64,000 nucleotides of DNA from Minwuia sp048007105. Lineage in GTDB: Bacteria > Pseudomonadota > Alphaproteobacteria > Minwuiales > Minwuiaceae. The notes under the pieces were generated by a model. It did no database searches, was not told where the DNA came from, and saw nothing but the letters and a program-made list of their open reading frames with translations. The translations under genes were made by a program, and so were the position numbers. Position 1 is the first letter of the stretch, and every line of letters starts with the position of its first letter. This document shows, in pieces, positions 37,493 through 46,416 of this stretch. The DNA lies in NCBI RefSeq assembly GCF_048007105.1, contig NZ_CP180352.1, positions 1,798,001 through 1,862,000 of the forward strand, read 5' to 3'.

Positions 37493-39426
37493 GCGGCTTC
37501 GCTGATGATCTTGGCCCGATAGAACTGGGTGAAAGGCTCGGCTCGGGCGGCGAAGGTGCGGTTCATGCGATCAGGAACCGGGAACGCGTTGTCGCGAAGC
37601 TGTTTCACGACCCACCCAGGGGCGGGCGGCTGGCAAAGCTGGAGGCCCTGATCCGGTTGCCATCGTCTTCGGACATGAAGGTCTATGCCGCCTGGCCGAC
37701 CGGCCTGATCCGGCAGCATGAAAAGGTGGTCGGGCTTGTCATGCCGCTTGTGGATGGCCGGCAGGATATCCATGCATTGTACGGACCGCGGAGCCGGAAG
37801 CGCTTCTTTCCGAATGCGGATTGGGCCTTTCTGGTGCGTGTTGCAGCAAACATCGCCCGCGCGTTTGGGGCGGTCCACGCATCGGGTTGCGTCATCGGGG
37901 ATGTGAACCATGGCGGCGTTATGGTCGCCCAGGACGCCACAGTTACTCTCATCGATTGCGACTCCTTCCAGTTCGACCTGGAAGGAAAGACACATCTTTG
38001 CGGCATGGGCGTTCCGACATTCACGCCACCCGAACTGCAGGGCAAGTCGCTGAGGCGGGTGAAGCGGACGGTCGAACACGACAGTTTCGGTCTCGCGGTG
38101 CTTGTCTTCCAGATCCTGTTCCTTGGCCGGCATCCGTTTGCAGGCCGGTTCCTCGGTCGTGGGGACAAGTCCATCGAAGAGGCCATCCAGGAATTCCGGT
38201 TCGCCTACGGTCCCGGCAGCCGGTCACGAAAGATGGAGCAACCGCCCGGGACGCCAGATCTCGCCACGGCTTCCGACGAAGTCGCGGCGTTGTTCGAACG
38301 TGCGTTTGGCGAACAGGCTTCGGTGTCGGCCGGAAGACCGGCTCCTTCCGATTGGATCGAAGCCCTGACGGCACTGGAATCACGTCTTGCGGCCTGCGAA
38401 CGGAACGTCTCGCACAAGCACCTTGCCGATCTCGATCAATGCCCGTGGTGCAGAATCGAAAACACGGTCGGGACCGTGCTGTTCCATTTCTCCACGAAGG
38501 CCGGCCCCGGCAGTGGTCCGGTCAACATCACCGCCTTGTGGGCAGAGATCGAGTCCATCCCCGAGCCGGAGGACGAGGAGAGGCTGCTCGATCAACTTCT
38601 GGTCCCACCGCCGTCGCAGCTGGCGCGCGCGGGACAGCGCAAGTTCCTTTTCCGCTATTTCGGTCTTCCATTGCTGGCGACGCTGGCCGGCGTTGCCGTC
38701 CTTCAGGTGGTGGCCTTTCTCTGGTGGGCTGTCATTCCTGTCGTGTTGTTCGCGATCGTGTATCTGAGGAACAAATTCCCGCCGAGCGACATCGCTCGAC
38801 ATTTCGAACGGGAGGCGATCAAGGCGAAAGACCGGGAGCGTCGGTATCTGGGCAGTTCCGGAAAGATGATGAAGCAGGGAAACTTTTCGTCGCATTACTA
38901 CCATCTGCGACGGCTAAGGGATGAACTGGCAGGCATGGACCGCACACTTCGCGATCGCCTCAAGGAATTGGAAGACAATCGCGAACTGGTCCAGCGCGAT
39001 GCCTACAGCGATGGCTTTACTCTGGCCAATGCGAATATCCCCAATTTCGGGGAGACGAGAATGGCGATGCTTCAGAGTTATGGCATCGAGTCGGTGGCCG
39101 ACCTCCATTACGACAGGCTCGTCGAGATCCCGGGTATCGGCGAAAGTCTGGCGAAAGACGCACTTGAATGGCGGCTGGCGCAGGAGGAGGACTTCCGTTT
39201 CGATCCGTGGATACCGGTCGAGAAGGAGCGGATCCAGCGTGTCGAGCAGGAAGTGCAGGCTCGCAAGCAGGCGATAGTCGACGAACTGCGCGATGGACCC
39301 CGGAAGCTGAAAGCCATTGCGCGGGATATCGAGAACGAGCGAAAACGCCGGCTCCCGAAGCTGATGGAACTGCGCCAGAAGCGCCTGCAGGCGGAAGCGG
39401 ATCGGTACCACGTGATCGGACAGTAG
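37489..39426 (+). CDS. Membrane-anchored protein kinase-like protein with C-terminal helix-hairpin-helix (YegI-like)
   Basis: A 645-residue protein. Kinase-like domain (~10-300): glycine loop GSGGEG (18-23), ATP-binding K37, catalytic-loop GDVNHGG with D138, and D156/D158 in the DFG-like LIDCDSF. The Asn that usually follows D138 by five residues is Gly143. A CPWC pair lies near residue 320, two membrane helices at about 388-425, a charged coiled segment (~430-510), and a helix-hairpin-helix near IPGIGESLAKDALEWR (~545-560), followed by a coiled coil. E. coli YegI has the same general order. ATGA overlap with the phosphatase. Likely phosphorylates the VWA partner or others; not shown. Confidence 0.8.
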   Translation: MSGFADDLGPIELGERLGSGGEGAVHAIRNRERVVAKLFHDPPRGGRLAKLEALIRLPSSSDMKVYAAWPTGLIRQHEKVVGLVMPLVDGRQDIHALYGPRSRKRFFPNADWAFLVRVAANIARAFGAVHASGCVIGDVNHGGVMVAQDATVTLIDCDSFQFDLEGKTHLCGMGVPTFTPPELQGKSLRRVKRTVEHDSFGLAVLVFQILFLGRHPFAGRFLGRGDKSIEEAIQEFRFAYGPGSRSRKMEQPPGTPDLATASDEVAALFERAFGEQASVSAGRPAPSDWIEALTALESRLAACERNVSHKHLADLDQCPWCRIENTVGTVLFHFSTKAGPGSGPVNITALWAEIESIPEPEDEERLLDQLLVPPPSQLARAGQRKFLFRYFGLPLLATLAGVAVLQVVAFLWWAVIPVVLFAIVYLRNKFPPSDIARHFEREAIKAKDRERRYLGSSGKMMKQGNFSSHYYHLRRLRDELAGMDRTLRDRLKELEDNRELVQRDAYSDGFTLANANIPNFGETRMAMLQSYGIESVADLHYDRLVEIPGIGESLAKDALEWRLAQEEDFRFDPWIPVEKERIQRVEQEVQARKQAIVDELRDGPRKLKAIARDIENERKRRLPKLMELRQKRLQAEADRYHVIGQ

Positions 39427-39570
39427 CGGTCAAGCATGTATGCTCACATCCGATGATTCGGATTGGTTCACATCCGGCCGCCACCATGTTCGCCGTCAAT
39501 ATGAGCTCCCGGTTCAGGCCGGGTTCAACTTGTCACCGCACCGTCACGGCGGATGTGAGATGAGCAGGCG

Positions 39571-41499
39571 ATGCTGAAGCGATTCCTGAAGTGGGGCCTG
39601 CTGGTCGTGGTCGCCGCGACCGTTGTTGCGGGCGCGGTGCTGCTGCACGACATACCCGAACCGCGGACGCCGGTGAACGGCGGCACCATCGCCATACTGG
39701 ACGTCAACGGAGAGGAACTGGCCGTCTACGGGGCGGCCGGTTCGCGCGCGGTGCCCCTTGAGCGGTTGCCCGACCATCTGATCGACGCGGTCATCGCCAT
39801 CGAGGACCGGCGCTTCTTCTACCATGTCGGCGTCGATCCGATCGGCATTCTACGCGCCATCTTCACCAACCTGACCTCCGGCCGCGTGGTGCAGGGCGGC
39901 AGCACGCTGACCCAGCAGCTGGCCAAGAACCTCTATCTCGGCCCCGAGCGGACCATGAAGCGCAAGGCCCAGGAGGCAGTGCTGGCGCTGATCCTGGAAC
40001 TGCGCTTCTCCAAGGACGAGATCCTGGAGCTCTACCTGAACCGGGTCTATCTGGGCGCCGGCACCTATGGCGTCGAGGCCGCGGCGCAGCGCTATTTCGC
40101 CAAGCCGGCGGCGCAGCTGGGCCTGAGGGAGTCCGCGCTGATCGCCGGGTTGCTCAAGGCGCCCAGCCGCTACGACCCGACGCGCAATCCGGCCGGGGCC
40201 GAACAACGGATGCGGCTGGTCGTCGATGCGATGGTCGATGCCGGCAAACTGGAGCGGGGCGAGGCCGACCGTGCGCTGGCGGCGCCCGCGCTGCCGGTCG
40301 GGCGGCCGCGCGACGAGGGCATCCGCTACGCGACCGACTTCGCCCGCGACGAGGTGGCCGCCCTGATCGGCAACCCCGATGGCGATCTGAAGGTCTACAC
40401 GACCATCGACGCGCGGCTGCAGAACATTGCCGCCGGCGTGCTCGGCCGGAAGCTGGGCAACCGGGCGGAACAGGGAGCAATGGTGATCGTGGCGCCGGAC
40501 GGTGCGGTTCGCGCCATGGTGGGCGGCGACGACTACGGCCGCAGCCAGTACAACCGGGCGGTCCGCTCGAAGCGCCAGCCGGGGTCGGCGTTCAAGCCCT
40601 TCTTCTATCTGGCCGCTCTGGAAGCCGGCTGGACACCGCGCGACCGGATCGAGGACCGGCCGGTGAAGGTCGGCGACTGGGAACCGCGCAACTACCGCGA
40701 CAAGTATCTCGGCACGGTCACCCTGACCGAAGCGCTTGCGCGTTCGGCCAATGCCGCGGCGGTGCGCCTGTCGGAAAGCGTCGGGCGGACCCATGGCGTG
40801 GAGGCCGCCCGGCGGCTGGGCGTCGACAGCGATCTGCCGGATCATCCGTCTGTGGTCCTCGGCACCGCCGAGGTGAACGTGCTGGAACTGGCGACCGCCT
40901 ACGCGCCCTTCGGCAATGGCGGCCTGGGCGTCACGGCGCACATGATTCTCAGGATCGAGGATGAGCGCGGACGCACCGAATACGAACGCCGCGGCGACGG
41001 GCTGGGCCGCGTCATCGGCAAGGACGACGCCGGGGACATGTCGCAGATGCTGCGGGCCGTGATCGAGACCGGCAGCGGACAGGCGGCCCGTCTCGACCGC
41101 CAGGCCGGCGGCAAGACAGGCACCACCCAGGACAACCGCGACGCCTGGTTTGCCGGTGTCACGGCCGACTATACGGCCGTTGTCTGGGTCGGACGAGATG
41201 ACAACTCGCCGATGAAGGGCGTCACCGGCAGCGGCCTGCCGGCGCAGATCTGGGGGGAGGCGATGATGGCGGCCCATCGCGGCCTGCCGCCCCGCCCGCT
41301 GCCGGAGGGCACGGACGACGGTCCGCGGATCAGCCGTAACCAGGGTGACGACAGCGGCGGTATCGGCGGCCTGTTCGACCGCATCAAGCGCTTTCTGGAC
41401 GGTGACGGATCGGGCGGCTCCGGCGGGCGGCGCGATATCCCTGATCCGACGCCGGCGCCGTCCAACAGACCGTCATTCGAATCGGATTCGGCCCGCTAG
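39571..41499 (+). CDS. Class A penicillin-binding protein (PBP1A family)
   Basis: A 642-residue bifunctional peptidoglycan synthase. One N-terminal membrane helix (~8-26), a glycosyltransferase family 51 domain (~40-215) with EDRRFFYHVGVD and GGSTLTQQLAKNLYL, and a transpeptidase domain (~275-560) with SAFK (nucleophile Ser), SAN and KTGTT in order. The tail (~580-642) is Gly/Ser/Pro-rich and disordered. It polymerises glycan chains and cross-links peptides in the periplasm. No ODD/OB insert, so shorter than E. coli PBP1A. It appears monocistronic; its last four bases overlap the end of pleD on the other strand. Confidence 0.92.
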   Translation: MLKRFLKWGLLVVVAATVVAGAVLLHDIPEPRTPVNGGTIAILDVNGEELAVYGAAGSRAVPLERLPDHLIDAVIAIEDRRFFYHVGVDPIGILRAIFTNLTSGRVVQGGSTLTQQLAKNLYLGPERTMKRKAQEAVLALILELRFSKDEILELYLNRVYLGAGTYGVEAAAQRYFAKPAAQLGLRESALIAGLLKAPSRYDPTRNPAGAEQRMRLVVDAMVDAGKLERGEADRALAAPALPVGRPRDEGIRYATDFARDEVAALIGNPDGDLKVYTTIDARLQNIAAGVLGRKLGNRAEQGAMVIVAPDGAVRAMVGGDDYGRSQYNRAVRSKRQPGSAFKPFFYLAALEAGWTPRDRIEDRPVKVGDWEPRNYRDKYLGTVTLTEALARSANAAAVRLSESVGRTHGVEAARRLGVDSDLPDHPSVVLGTAEVNVLELATAYAPFGNGGLGVTAHMILRIEDERGRTEYERRGDGLGRVIGKDDAGDMSQMLRAVIETGSGQAARLDRQAGGKTGTTQDNRDAWFAGVTADYTAVVWVGRDDNSPMKGVTGSGLPAQIWGEAMMAAHRGLPPRPLPEGTDDGPRISRNQGDDSGGIGGLFDRIKRFLDGDGSGGSGGRRDIPDPTPAPSNRPSFESDSAR

Positions 41500-42854
41500 G
41501 CGGCGACGACCACCTGATTGCGGCCGGCCTGCTTGGCCTTGTAGAGACACTGGTCGGCCTTCTTCAGAACCGAGGCGCGGTCGTCATCGGCACAGGCCTC
41601 GGCGACGCCCAGCGAGCAGGTGACGCTGATCATGCCGGCTTCCTCGCCGGTGTCGAAGGGCTGGTCCTCGACCATGCCGCGAAGCCGCTCGGCGACGCAT
41701 TCCGCCAGCCGGAGGTCGGCGTCGGGCAGCACGATGACGAACTCCTCGCCGCCATAGCGGGCGGTCAGGTCGAAGCCGCGCGTGCCCGATGTCAGCCGGG
41801 CGGCGAACTCCTTCAGGATCCGGTCGCCGGCGGGATGGCCATGGGTGTCGTTCACGGCCTTGAAGTGGTCGATGTCGAGCATGATCAGCGAGAAGCCCTT
41901 GCCGGAGGTCTTCAGCCGCTGCAGCGCCGTCTCCAGATGCTGGTCGAAATAGCCGCGGTTGTGCAGCCCGGTCAGCGGGTCGGTGACTGCCATGGCAATC
42001 GAATGCTCGACGTCCTGGCGCAGCATGTCCTGATAGCGTTTGCGGCGGATCTGCGTCTTCGCGCGCGCCATCAGTTCGCTGGCCTCGATCGGGCGCAGGA
42101 TGTAGTCGTTGACGCCCATTTCCAGCGCCTTGGCGACGCGTTCGGCGTCGCTCTCCTCGCCGACCAGCAGGATCGGCGTCTGGCGCGATATGGGGATGTT
42201 GCGGATGCTGGAGGTGAGCCGCAGCGGATCGGCACCGCGGTGGTCCAGCGAGACGATGATCAGGTCGTAGGGATGCGTGCCCGCCAGCGCCAGCGCCTTC
42301 TCGGCATCGGCCTCGAAGGTCATCCGGAACCGCTCGCCCATGTGGCGTTCCATGTGCTTGGCGTCGGAGCGGTTGTCGTCGATCACCAGCACGCTGGCGC
42401 CATCGACCTGCATCTCCGATTCGGAATGGTTCTGACCGAAATGCTGACCGGTCTGGCGGCGCAGCTTCAGCTCGTCCATCGTCATCTTCAGCCGCACCAG
42501 CGAGCGCACGCGCGAGAACAGCGCCAGGTCGTTCACCGGCTTGGTCAGGAAATCGTCGGCGCCCGCCTCCAGCCCCTGGATCCGGTCTGCCATGTCCGAC
42601 AGGGCGGTCACCATGACGACGGGAATGTGGGAGACCGCCGGGTCCGCCTTCAGGCGGCGGCAGACCTCGAAGCCGTCCATGTCCGGCATCATCACGTCCA
42701 GCAGGATGATGTCGGGATTGTCGCGGGCCGCGGATTCGAGCGCCTCCGGCCCGTTCGTCGCGGTCAGGACGTAGAAGTACTCCGTGGAGAGCTTGGCTTC
42801 CAGAATCCGGATGTTCGGCGCGACGTCGTCGACGACCAGGACGCGGGCGGACAT
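41496..42854 (-). CDS. pleD: Response regulator diguanylate cyclase PleD
   Basis: A 452-residue REC-REC-GGDEF protein. The first receiver has the phosphoacceptor D53 (LLDVMMPDMDG); the second (~155-275) reads IIVSLDH at the equivalent place and is an adaptor, as in Caulobacter PleD. The GGDEF domain carries GGEEF at about 368-372 and an I-site RGFD at 359-362, so it is expected to make c-di-GMP and be inhibited by it. With divK it controls the swarmer-to-stalked type transition. divK lies 17 bases upstream in the same operon. Confidence 0.93.
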   Translation of the reverse strand: MSARVLVVDDVAPNIRILEAKLSTEYFYVLTATNGPEALESAARDNPDIILLDVMMPDMDGFEVCRRLKADPAVSHIPVVMVTALSDMADRIQGLEAGADDFLTKPVNDLALFSRVRSLVRLKMTMDELKLRRQTGQHFGQNHSESEMQVDGASVLVIDDNRSDAKHMERHMGERFRMTFEADAEKALALAGTHPYDLIIVSLDHRGADPLRLTSSIRNIPISRQTPILLVGEESDAERVAKALEMGVNDYILRPIEASELMARAKTQIRRKRYQDMLRQDVEHSIAMAVTDPLTGLHNRGYFDQHLETALQRLKTSGKGFSLIMLDIDHFKAVNDTHGHPAGDRILKEFAARLTSGTRGFDLTARYGGEEFVIVLPDADLRLAECVAERLRGMVEDQPFDTGEEAGMISVTCSLGVAEACADDDRASVLKKADQCLYKAKQAGRNQVVVAA

Positions 42855-42871
42855 CTAGGCCTCTCTCGTGT

Positions 42872-43237
42872 TCAGTCGAGGAATTGTCGGACCGTATCGA
42901 TGAAGGTGCCGACAGAAATCGGCTTCGAGATGTAGGCCTCGCAGCCGCCCTCCCGGATCTTCTCTTCGTCGCCCTTCATGGCGAAAGCGGTCACGGCGAT
43001 GACGGGAATCGACTGAAGGTCGTCGTCTTCCTTGATCCATTTGGTCACTTCCAGCCCGGAAACCTCCGGCAGCTGGATGTCCATCAGGATCAGGTCGGGA
43101 CGGTGGTCCCGGGCCAGCTTCAGCGCCTCCATCCCGTCCTTGGTCTGCACGGTGGCGTAGCCATGCGCATCCAGAAGGTCATGGAAGAGCTTCATGTTCA
43201 GGTCATTGTCTTCGACGATGAGAACGGTCTTGGTCAT
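42872..43237 (-). CDS. divK: Single-domain response regulator DivK
   Basis: A 121-residue receiver domain with no output domain. MTKTVLIVEDNDLNMKLF, the phosphoacceptor D53 in LMDIQLPEVSG, and K near residue 104 in YISKPISV are canonical. In Caulobacter DivK~P controls DivL/CckA and thus CtrA, and it activates PleD; the gene order divK-pleD here is the same. Divergent from DUF3572, which also occurs beside divK in other alphaproteobacteria. Confidence 0.95.
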   Translation of the reverse strand: MTKTVLIVEDNDLNMKLFHDLLDAHGYATVQTKDGMEALKLARDHRPDLILMDIQLPEVSGLEVTKWIKEDDDLQSIPVIAVTAFAMKGDEEKIREGGCEAYISKPISVGTFIDTVRQFLD

Positions 43238-43396
43238 TACTACCTCTGGCGGCCTTCTGCCACTATCCTGCCTAGACTACCCGCGTCGCGGGGGTTTGGA
43301 AACTGCCGCGGCAGGGTTAGCTTTCGGACCGTCGATCCGACTGCTGCGGTGCAACGATAGTGCGCCCGAGGCTGTAAATCATTGGTTAAGAGGGAC

Positions 43397-43672
43397 ATGC
43401 GCGACGAGCGGCCCACAATCATGGCGTTGAACGCCGTCCAGCACATCGCTGCTGACGAGCATCTGCTGTCGGCCTTCGTCCAGCAGGCCGGGGTGACGCC
43501 CGCGGAAGTGCGCGACCGGATCATGGAACCGGAGTTCCAGGCCGGGGTCATGGACTTCATCATGGGCGACGAACAGCTGGCGCTGGATTTCTGTGCCGCC
43601 TTCGGTCATCCGCCCGAAAGCCTGAAGGCGGTGCGGCGGGCGTTGCCGGGGGCTGGAACCGAATACTACTAG
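43397..43672 (+). CDS. DUF3572 family protein
   Basis: A 91-residue acidic protein, all helical by eye, with the family core ALNAVQHIAADEHLLSAFVQQAGVTP (~11-36) and FCAAFGHPPESLKAVRRALPG near the C-terminus. Function unknown. The start at 43397 is chosen for AGAGGGAC five bases before it; an earlier in-frame GTG at 43382 has none. It is divergent from divK-pleD and ends 23 bases before the serine hydrolase gene. Confidence 0.8.
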   Translation: MRDERPTIMALNAVQHIAADEHLLSAFVQQAGVTPAEVRDRIMEPEFQAGVMDFIMGDEQLALDFCAAFGHPPESLKAVRRALPGAGTEYY

Positions 43673-43695
43673 GCGCCGGGGAGGCCAGGGGAGAT

Positions 43696-44886
43696 ATGGG
43701 CGGATTGAAGGAAGCCGCGGACGCGCTGCTGGGGCAGGCGGCCGGACGCGGCGACATACCGGGTGTGGTGGCGATCGCCACCGGCGCGGACGGCGCGTTC
43801 TACAGCGGTGCATTCGGCGTCCGCTCGCTCGACTCCGGCGCGGCGATGACCACGGATACGGTGGTCTGGATCGCATCGCTGACCAAGGCGGTCACCGGGG
43901 CGTGCGCGATGAAGCTGGTCGAATCCGGCCGGCTCGATCTGGATGCGCCGGCGGGCGATCTGATCCCTTGGCTGGGCGAAGCGCCGGTGCTGGATGGATT
44001 CGGCGCTGACGGACAGCCCCGGCTCCGCAAGGCGCGGACGGTGATGACGCTGCGCCATCTGCTCACCCACACGGCGGGCTTCGGCTACGATTTCTGGAGC
44101 GCGGACCTCAAGCGCTGCAACGCCGCGACGGGCCAGCCGTCCATCCGTACCCGTACCGTGGCGTCCCTGCAGCAGCCGCTGCTGTTCGATCCCGGCACGG
44201 ACTGGATGTACGGCATCAACATCGAATGGGCCGGACAACTGGTCGAGGCGGTCAGCGGCATGACGCTCGGCGCGTTCGCCAGACAGAACCTGTTCGAGCC
44301 GCTCGGCATGGACAGCACCGCCTTCGACGCCACGCCGGCCATGAAGGAACGGCAGGCGGCCATGCACAACCGCACCGGCAGCGGCCTCGCGCAGGCCGCG
44401 CCCGCTGCGCCGTCCGGCGTCGAACCCGAGATCGAGATGGGCGGCGGCGGGCTTTTCTCGACGATGGAGGACTATGCCTGCTTCGTCCGGCTGTTCCTGA
44501 ATGACGGCCGCGGCCCCGATGGCGGGCCGGTACTGAAGCCGGAAACCGTCGACATGATGGCGCGGAACCAGATGGGCGATCACCGGGTGAAGCTGCTGCG
44601 GACGACCGACACGGCGGTCACGCTCGACGCCGAGTTCTTCCCCGGCCTGGAGAAGACCTGGGGCCTGACCTTCATGATCAACGAGGCCGATGCACCGACC
44701 GGCCGGCCTGCCGGCAGCCTGGCCTGGGCCGGTCTCGCCAACAGCTACTACTGGATCGACCGCAAGAACGGGATCGGCGGTGTCTGGACCACGCAACTGT
44801 TTCCCTTTTGCGACGAGAAGGCGTTGCCGCTCTATCTAGATTTCGAGAAGACCGTCTACGACCATTTGGGAGCCGGCGCCGCATGA
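43696..44886 (+). CDS. Beta-lactamase-fold serine hydrolase (class C/esterase type)
   Basis: A 396-residue serine hydrolase. The nucleophile is S61 in SLTK (61-64), followed by LRHLLTHTAGFGYDFW (~119-134) and the Tyr-x-Asn element YGINIEW (~174-180). GGGGLFSTMEDYACFVRLF (~251-269) and GVWTTQLFPF (C-terminal part) are typical of esterases EstB-like. No signal peptide, so probably a cytoplasmic esterase rather than an antibiotic resistance enzyme. The HAD gene overlaps its end by four bases. Confidence 0.85.
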   Translation: MGGLKEAADALLGQAAGRGDIPGVVAIATGADGAFYSGAFGVRSLDSGAAMTTDTVVWIASLTKAVTGACAMKLVESGRLDLDAPAGDLIPWLGEAPVLDGFGADGQPRLRKARTVMTLRHLLTHTAGFGYDFWSADLKRCNAATGQPSIRTRTVASLQQPLLFDPGTDWMYGINIEWAGQLVEAVSGMTLGAFARQNLFEPLGMDSTAFDATPAMKERQAAMHNRTGSGLAQAAPAAPSGVEPEIEMGGGGLFSTMEDYACFVRLFLNDGRGPDGGPVLKPETVDMMARNQMGDHRVKLLRTTDTAVTLDAEFFPGLEKTWGLTFMINEADAPTGRPAGSLAWAGLANSYYWIDRKNGIGGVWTTQLFPFCDEKALPLYLDFEKTVYDHLGAGAA

Positions 44887-45536
44887 TTGCCGACGAGATC
44901 CGCGAACAGATCGACGCCATCGGTATCGAGCGGGGCCGCCCGCTGCTGATCTCGGATGCCGACGAGGTGCTGTTCGCCTTCATGGCGGGGCTCGAAAGCT
45001 ATCTGCAGGGGGAGGGGCTGAGCTTCGATTTCTCCTCCTTCGCCATCACCGGCAATGTGAAGGACGCCGACGGGATGGCCCTGGACCGTGAAGCGGTGCG
45101 CAGCCATCTGGGCGTCTTCTTCGAGCGGCACACCGAGGCGCTGGATCCGGTCGAGCACGCCGCCGAGACCCTCGCAGAACTTTCGAAGGAAGCGCAGATC
45201 ATCGTGCTCTCCAATATCCCGCTGGCGCAGCGCGGGGCGCGGGCCCGGGCCCTGGCGCGGCACGGCATGGACTATCCACTGATTGCCAACGAGGGCGCGA
45301 AGGGGCCGGCGGTCCGGCTGCTGCATGATCGCGCCGCAGCCCCGGCCGTCTTCATCGACGACATTCCGCACAATCATGCCTCGGTCCGCGACCACGCAGA
45401 GGATGTGCACCGGCTGCATTTCGTCGCCGACACGCGGCTGGCGCGGCTCATCCCGCAGGCCGAGCACTGCCACGCCCGCGCCGACACCTGGCTCGAGGCC
45501 CGCCCGATCATCGAGCGGCACCTGTTCGGAGGATAG
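44883..45536 (+). CDS. HAD-superfamily hydrolase-like protein
   Basis: A 217-residue protein with HAD motif I as LISDADEVLF (D21 and D23 candidates), a helical cap (~30-90), and IIVLSNIPLAQR (~101-112) as motif II; motif IV appears as AVFIDDIPHNHASV (~155-168). Likely a phosphatase, but the substrate is unknown and motif I is unusual (DAD rather than DxDGT). The ATG at 44883 overlaps the upstream stop (ATGA); the ROK kinase gene starts seven bases after its end. Confidence 0.65.
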   Translation: MIADEIREQIDAIGIERGRPLLISDADEVLFAFMAGLESYLQGEGLSFDFSSFAITGNVKDADGMALDREAVRSHLGVFFERHTEALDPVEHAAETLAELSKEAQIIVLSNIPLAQRGARARALARHGMDYPLIANEGAKGPAVRLLHDRAAAPAVFIDDIPHNHASVRDHAEDVHRLHFVADTRLARLIPQAEHCHARADTWLEARPIIERHLFGG

Positions 45537-45543
45537 TTCCGCG

Positions 45544-46416
45544 ATGCGGATCGGCATCGATCTGGGCGGTACGAAAATCGAGGGGCTTGCGCTCGGGCCG
45601 GACGGCCGGGAGCTGGCGTGCCGCCGCGTGCCGACCCCGCAGGGCGACTACCCGGCGACCGTGGCTGCGGTCCGCGATCTTGTGGCGGCGCTGGAGGCCG
45701 AGACCGGAGAGAGCGGAACTGTTGGCGTCGGTACGCCGGGTGCGATCTCGCCCGCGACCGGACTGATCAAGAACGCCAACTCGACCTGCCTGATCGGACA
45801 GCCGCTGGACCGCGATCTCGAGGCCGCATTGGGACGGCCGGTCCGGTTGGCCAACGACGCCGACTGCTTTGCACTGTCCGAGGCGACTGACGGCGCAGCC
45901 CTAGGGGCGGAGACCGTCTTCGGCGTGATCCTCGGTACCGGCGTCGGCGGCGGTATCGTCCATGCCGGCCGCCTGCTCAGCGGTCCCAACGCCATCGCCG
46001 GCGAGTGGGGCCACAATCCGCTGCCCTGGCCGGCGGATGACGAGCGGCCCGGCCCGGCCTGCTACTGCGGCAAGAGCGGCTGCATCGAGACCTTCCTGTC
46101 AGGACCCGGGCTGGAGCGGTTCCACGCCGAAAGGACCGGACAGCCAACCGCTGCGGCTGACATCTCGAACGAAGCTGTCTGGGCGGTCTATCAGGACCGG
46201 CTCGCCCGCGCGCTGGCGCAGGTCATCAACCTGCTCGACCCGCATGTGATCGTCCTCGGCGGCGGGTTGTCGAAACAGGACCGGCTCTATGCGCCGGTCG
46301 AGGCGCTGCTGCCGCGCTATGTCTTCTCGGACCGCGTCGCCACGGCGATCCGTCCGCCCGCCCACGGCGACAGCAGCGGCGTCCGCGGCGCCGCCTGGCT
46401 CTGGCCCGTGCCATGA
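45544..46416 (+). CDS. ROK-family sugar kinase (fructokinase/glucokinase-like)
   Basis: A 290-residue ROK kinase. ATP-binding MRIGIDLGGTKIEGLAL at the start, GVGTPGAISPATG (~62-74), LANDADCFALSE (~102-113), the catalytic EWGHN (~156-160) and the zinc cluster CYCGKSGCIETFLSGPG (~174-190). It phosphorylates a hexose, most likely fructose or glucose. Next to the HAD phosphatase and overlapping dinB by four bases, so the run 43.7-47.7 kb reads as one transcription unit. Confidence 0.88.
   Translation: MRIGIDLGGTKIEGLALGPDGRELACRRVPTPQGDYPATVAAVRDLVAALEAETGESGTVGVGTPGAISPATGLIKNANSTCLIGQPLDRDLEAALGRPVRLANDADCFALSEATDGAALGAETVFGVILGTGVGGGIVHAGRLLSGPNAIAGEWGHNPLPWPADDERPGPACYCGKSGCIETFLSGPGLERFHAERTGQPTAAADISNEAVWAVYQDRLARALAQVINLLDPHVIVLGGGLSKQDRLYAPVEALLPRYVFSDRVATAIRPPAHGDSSGVRGAAWLWPVP

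Noticed and set aside
43696..44886. Beta-lactamase conferring antibiotic resistance
   Set aside because: SxxK and YxN fit the general fold, but there is no signal peptide and the sequence is of the esterase type.
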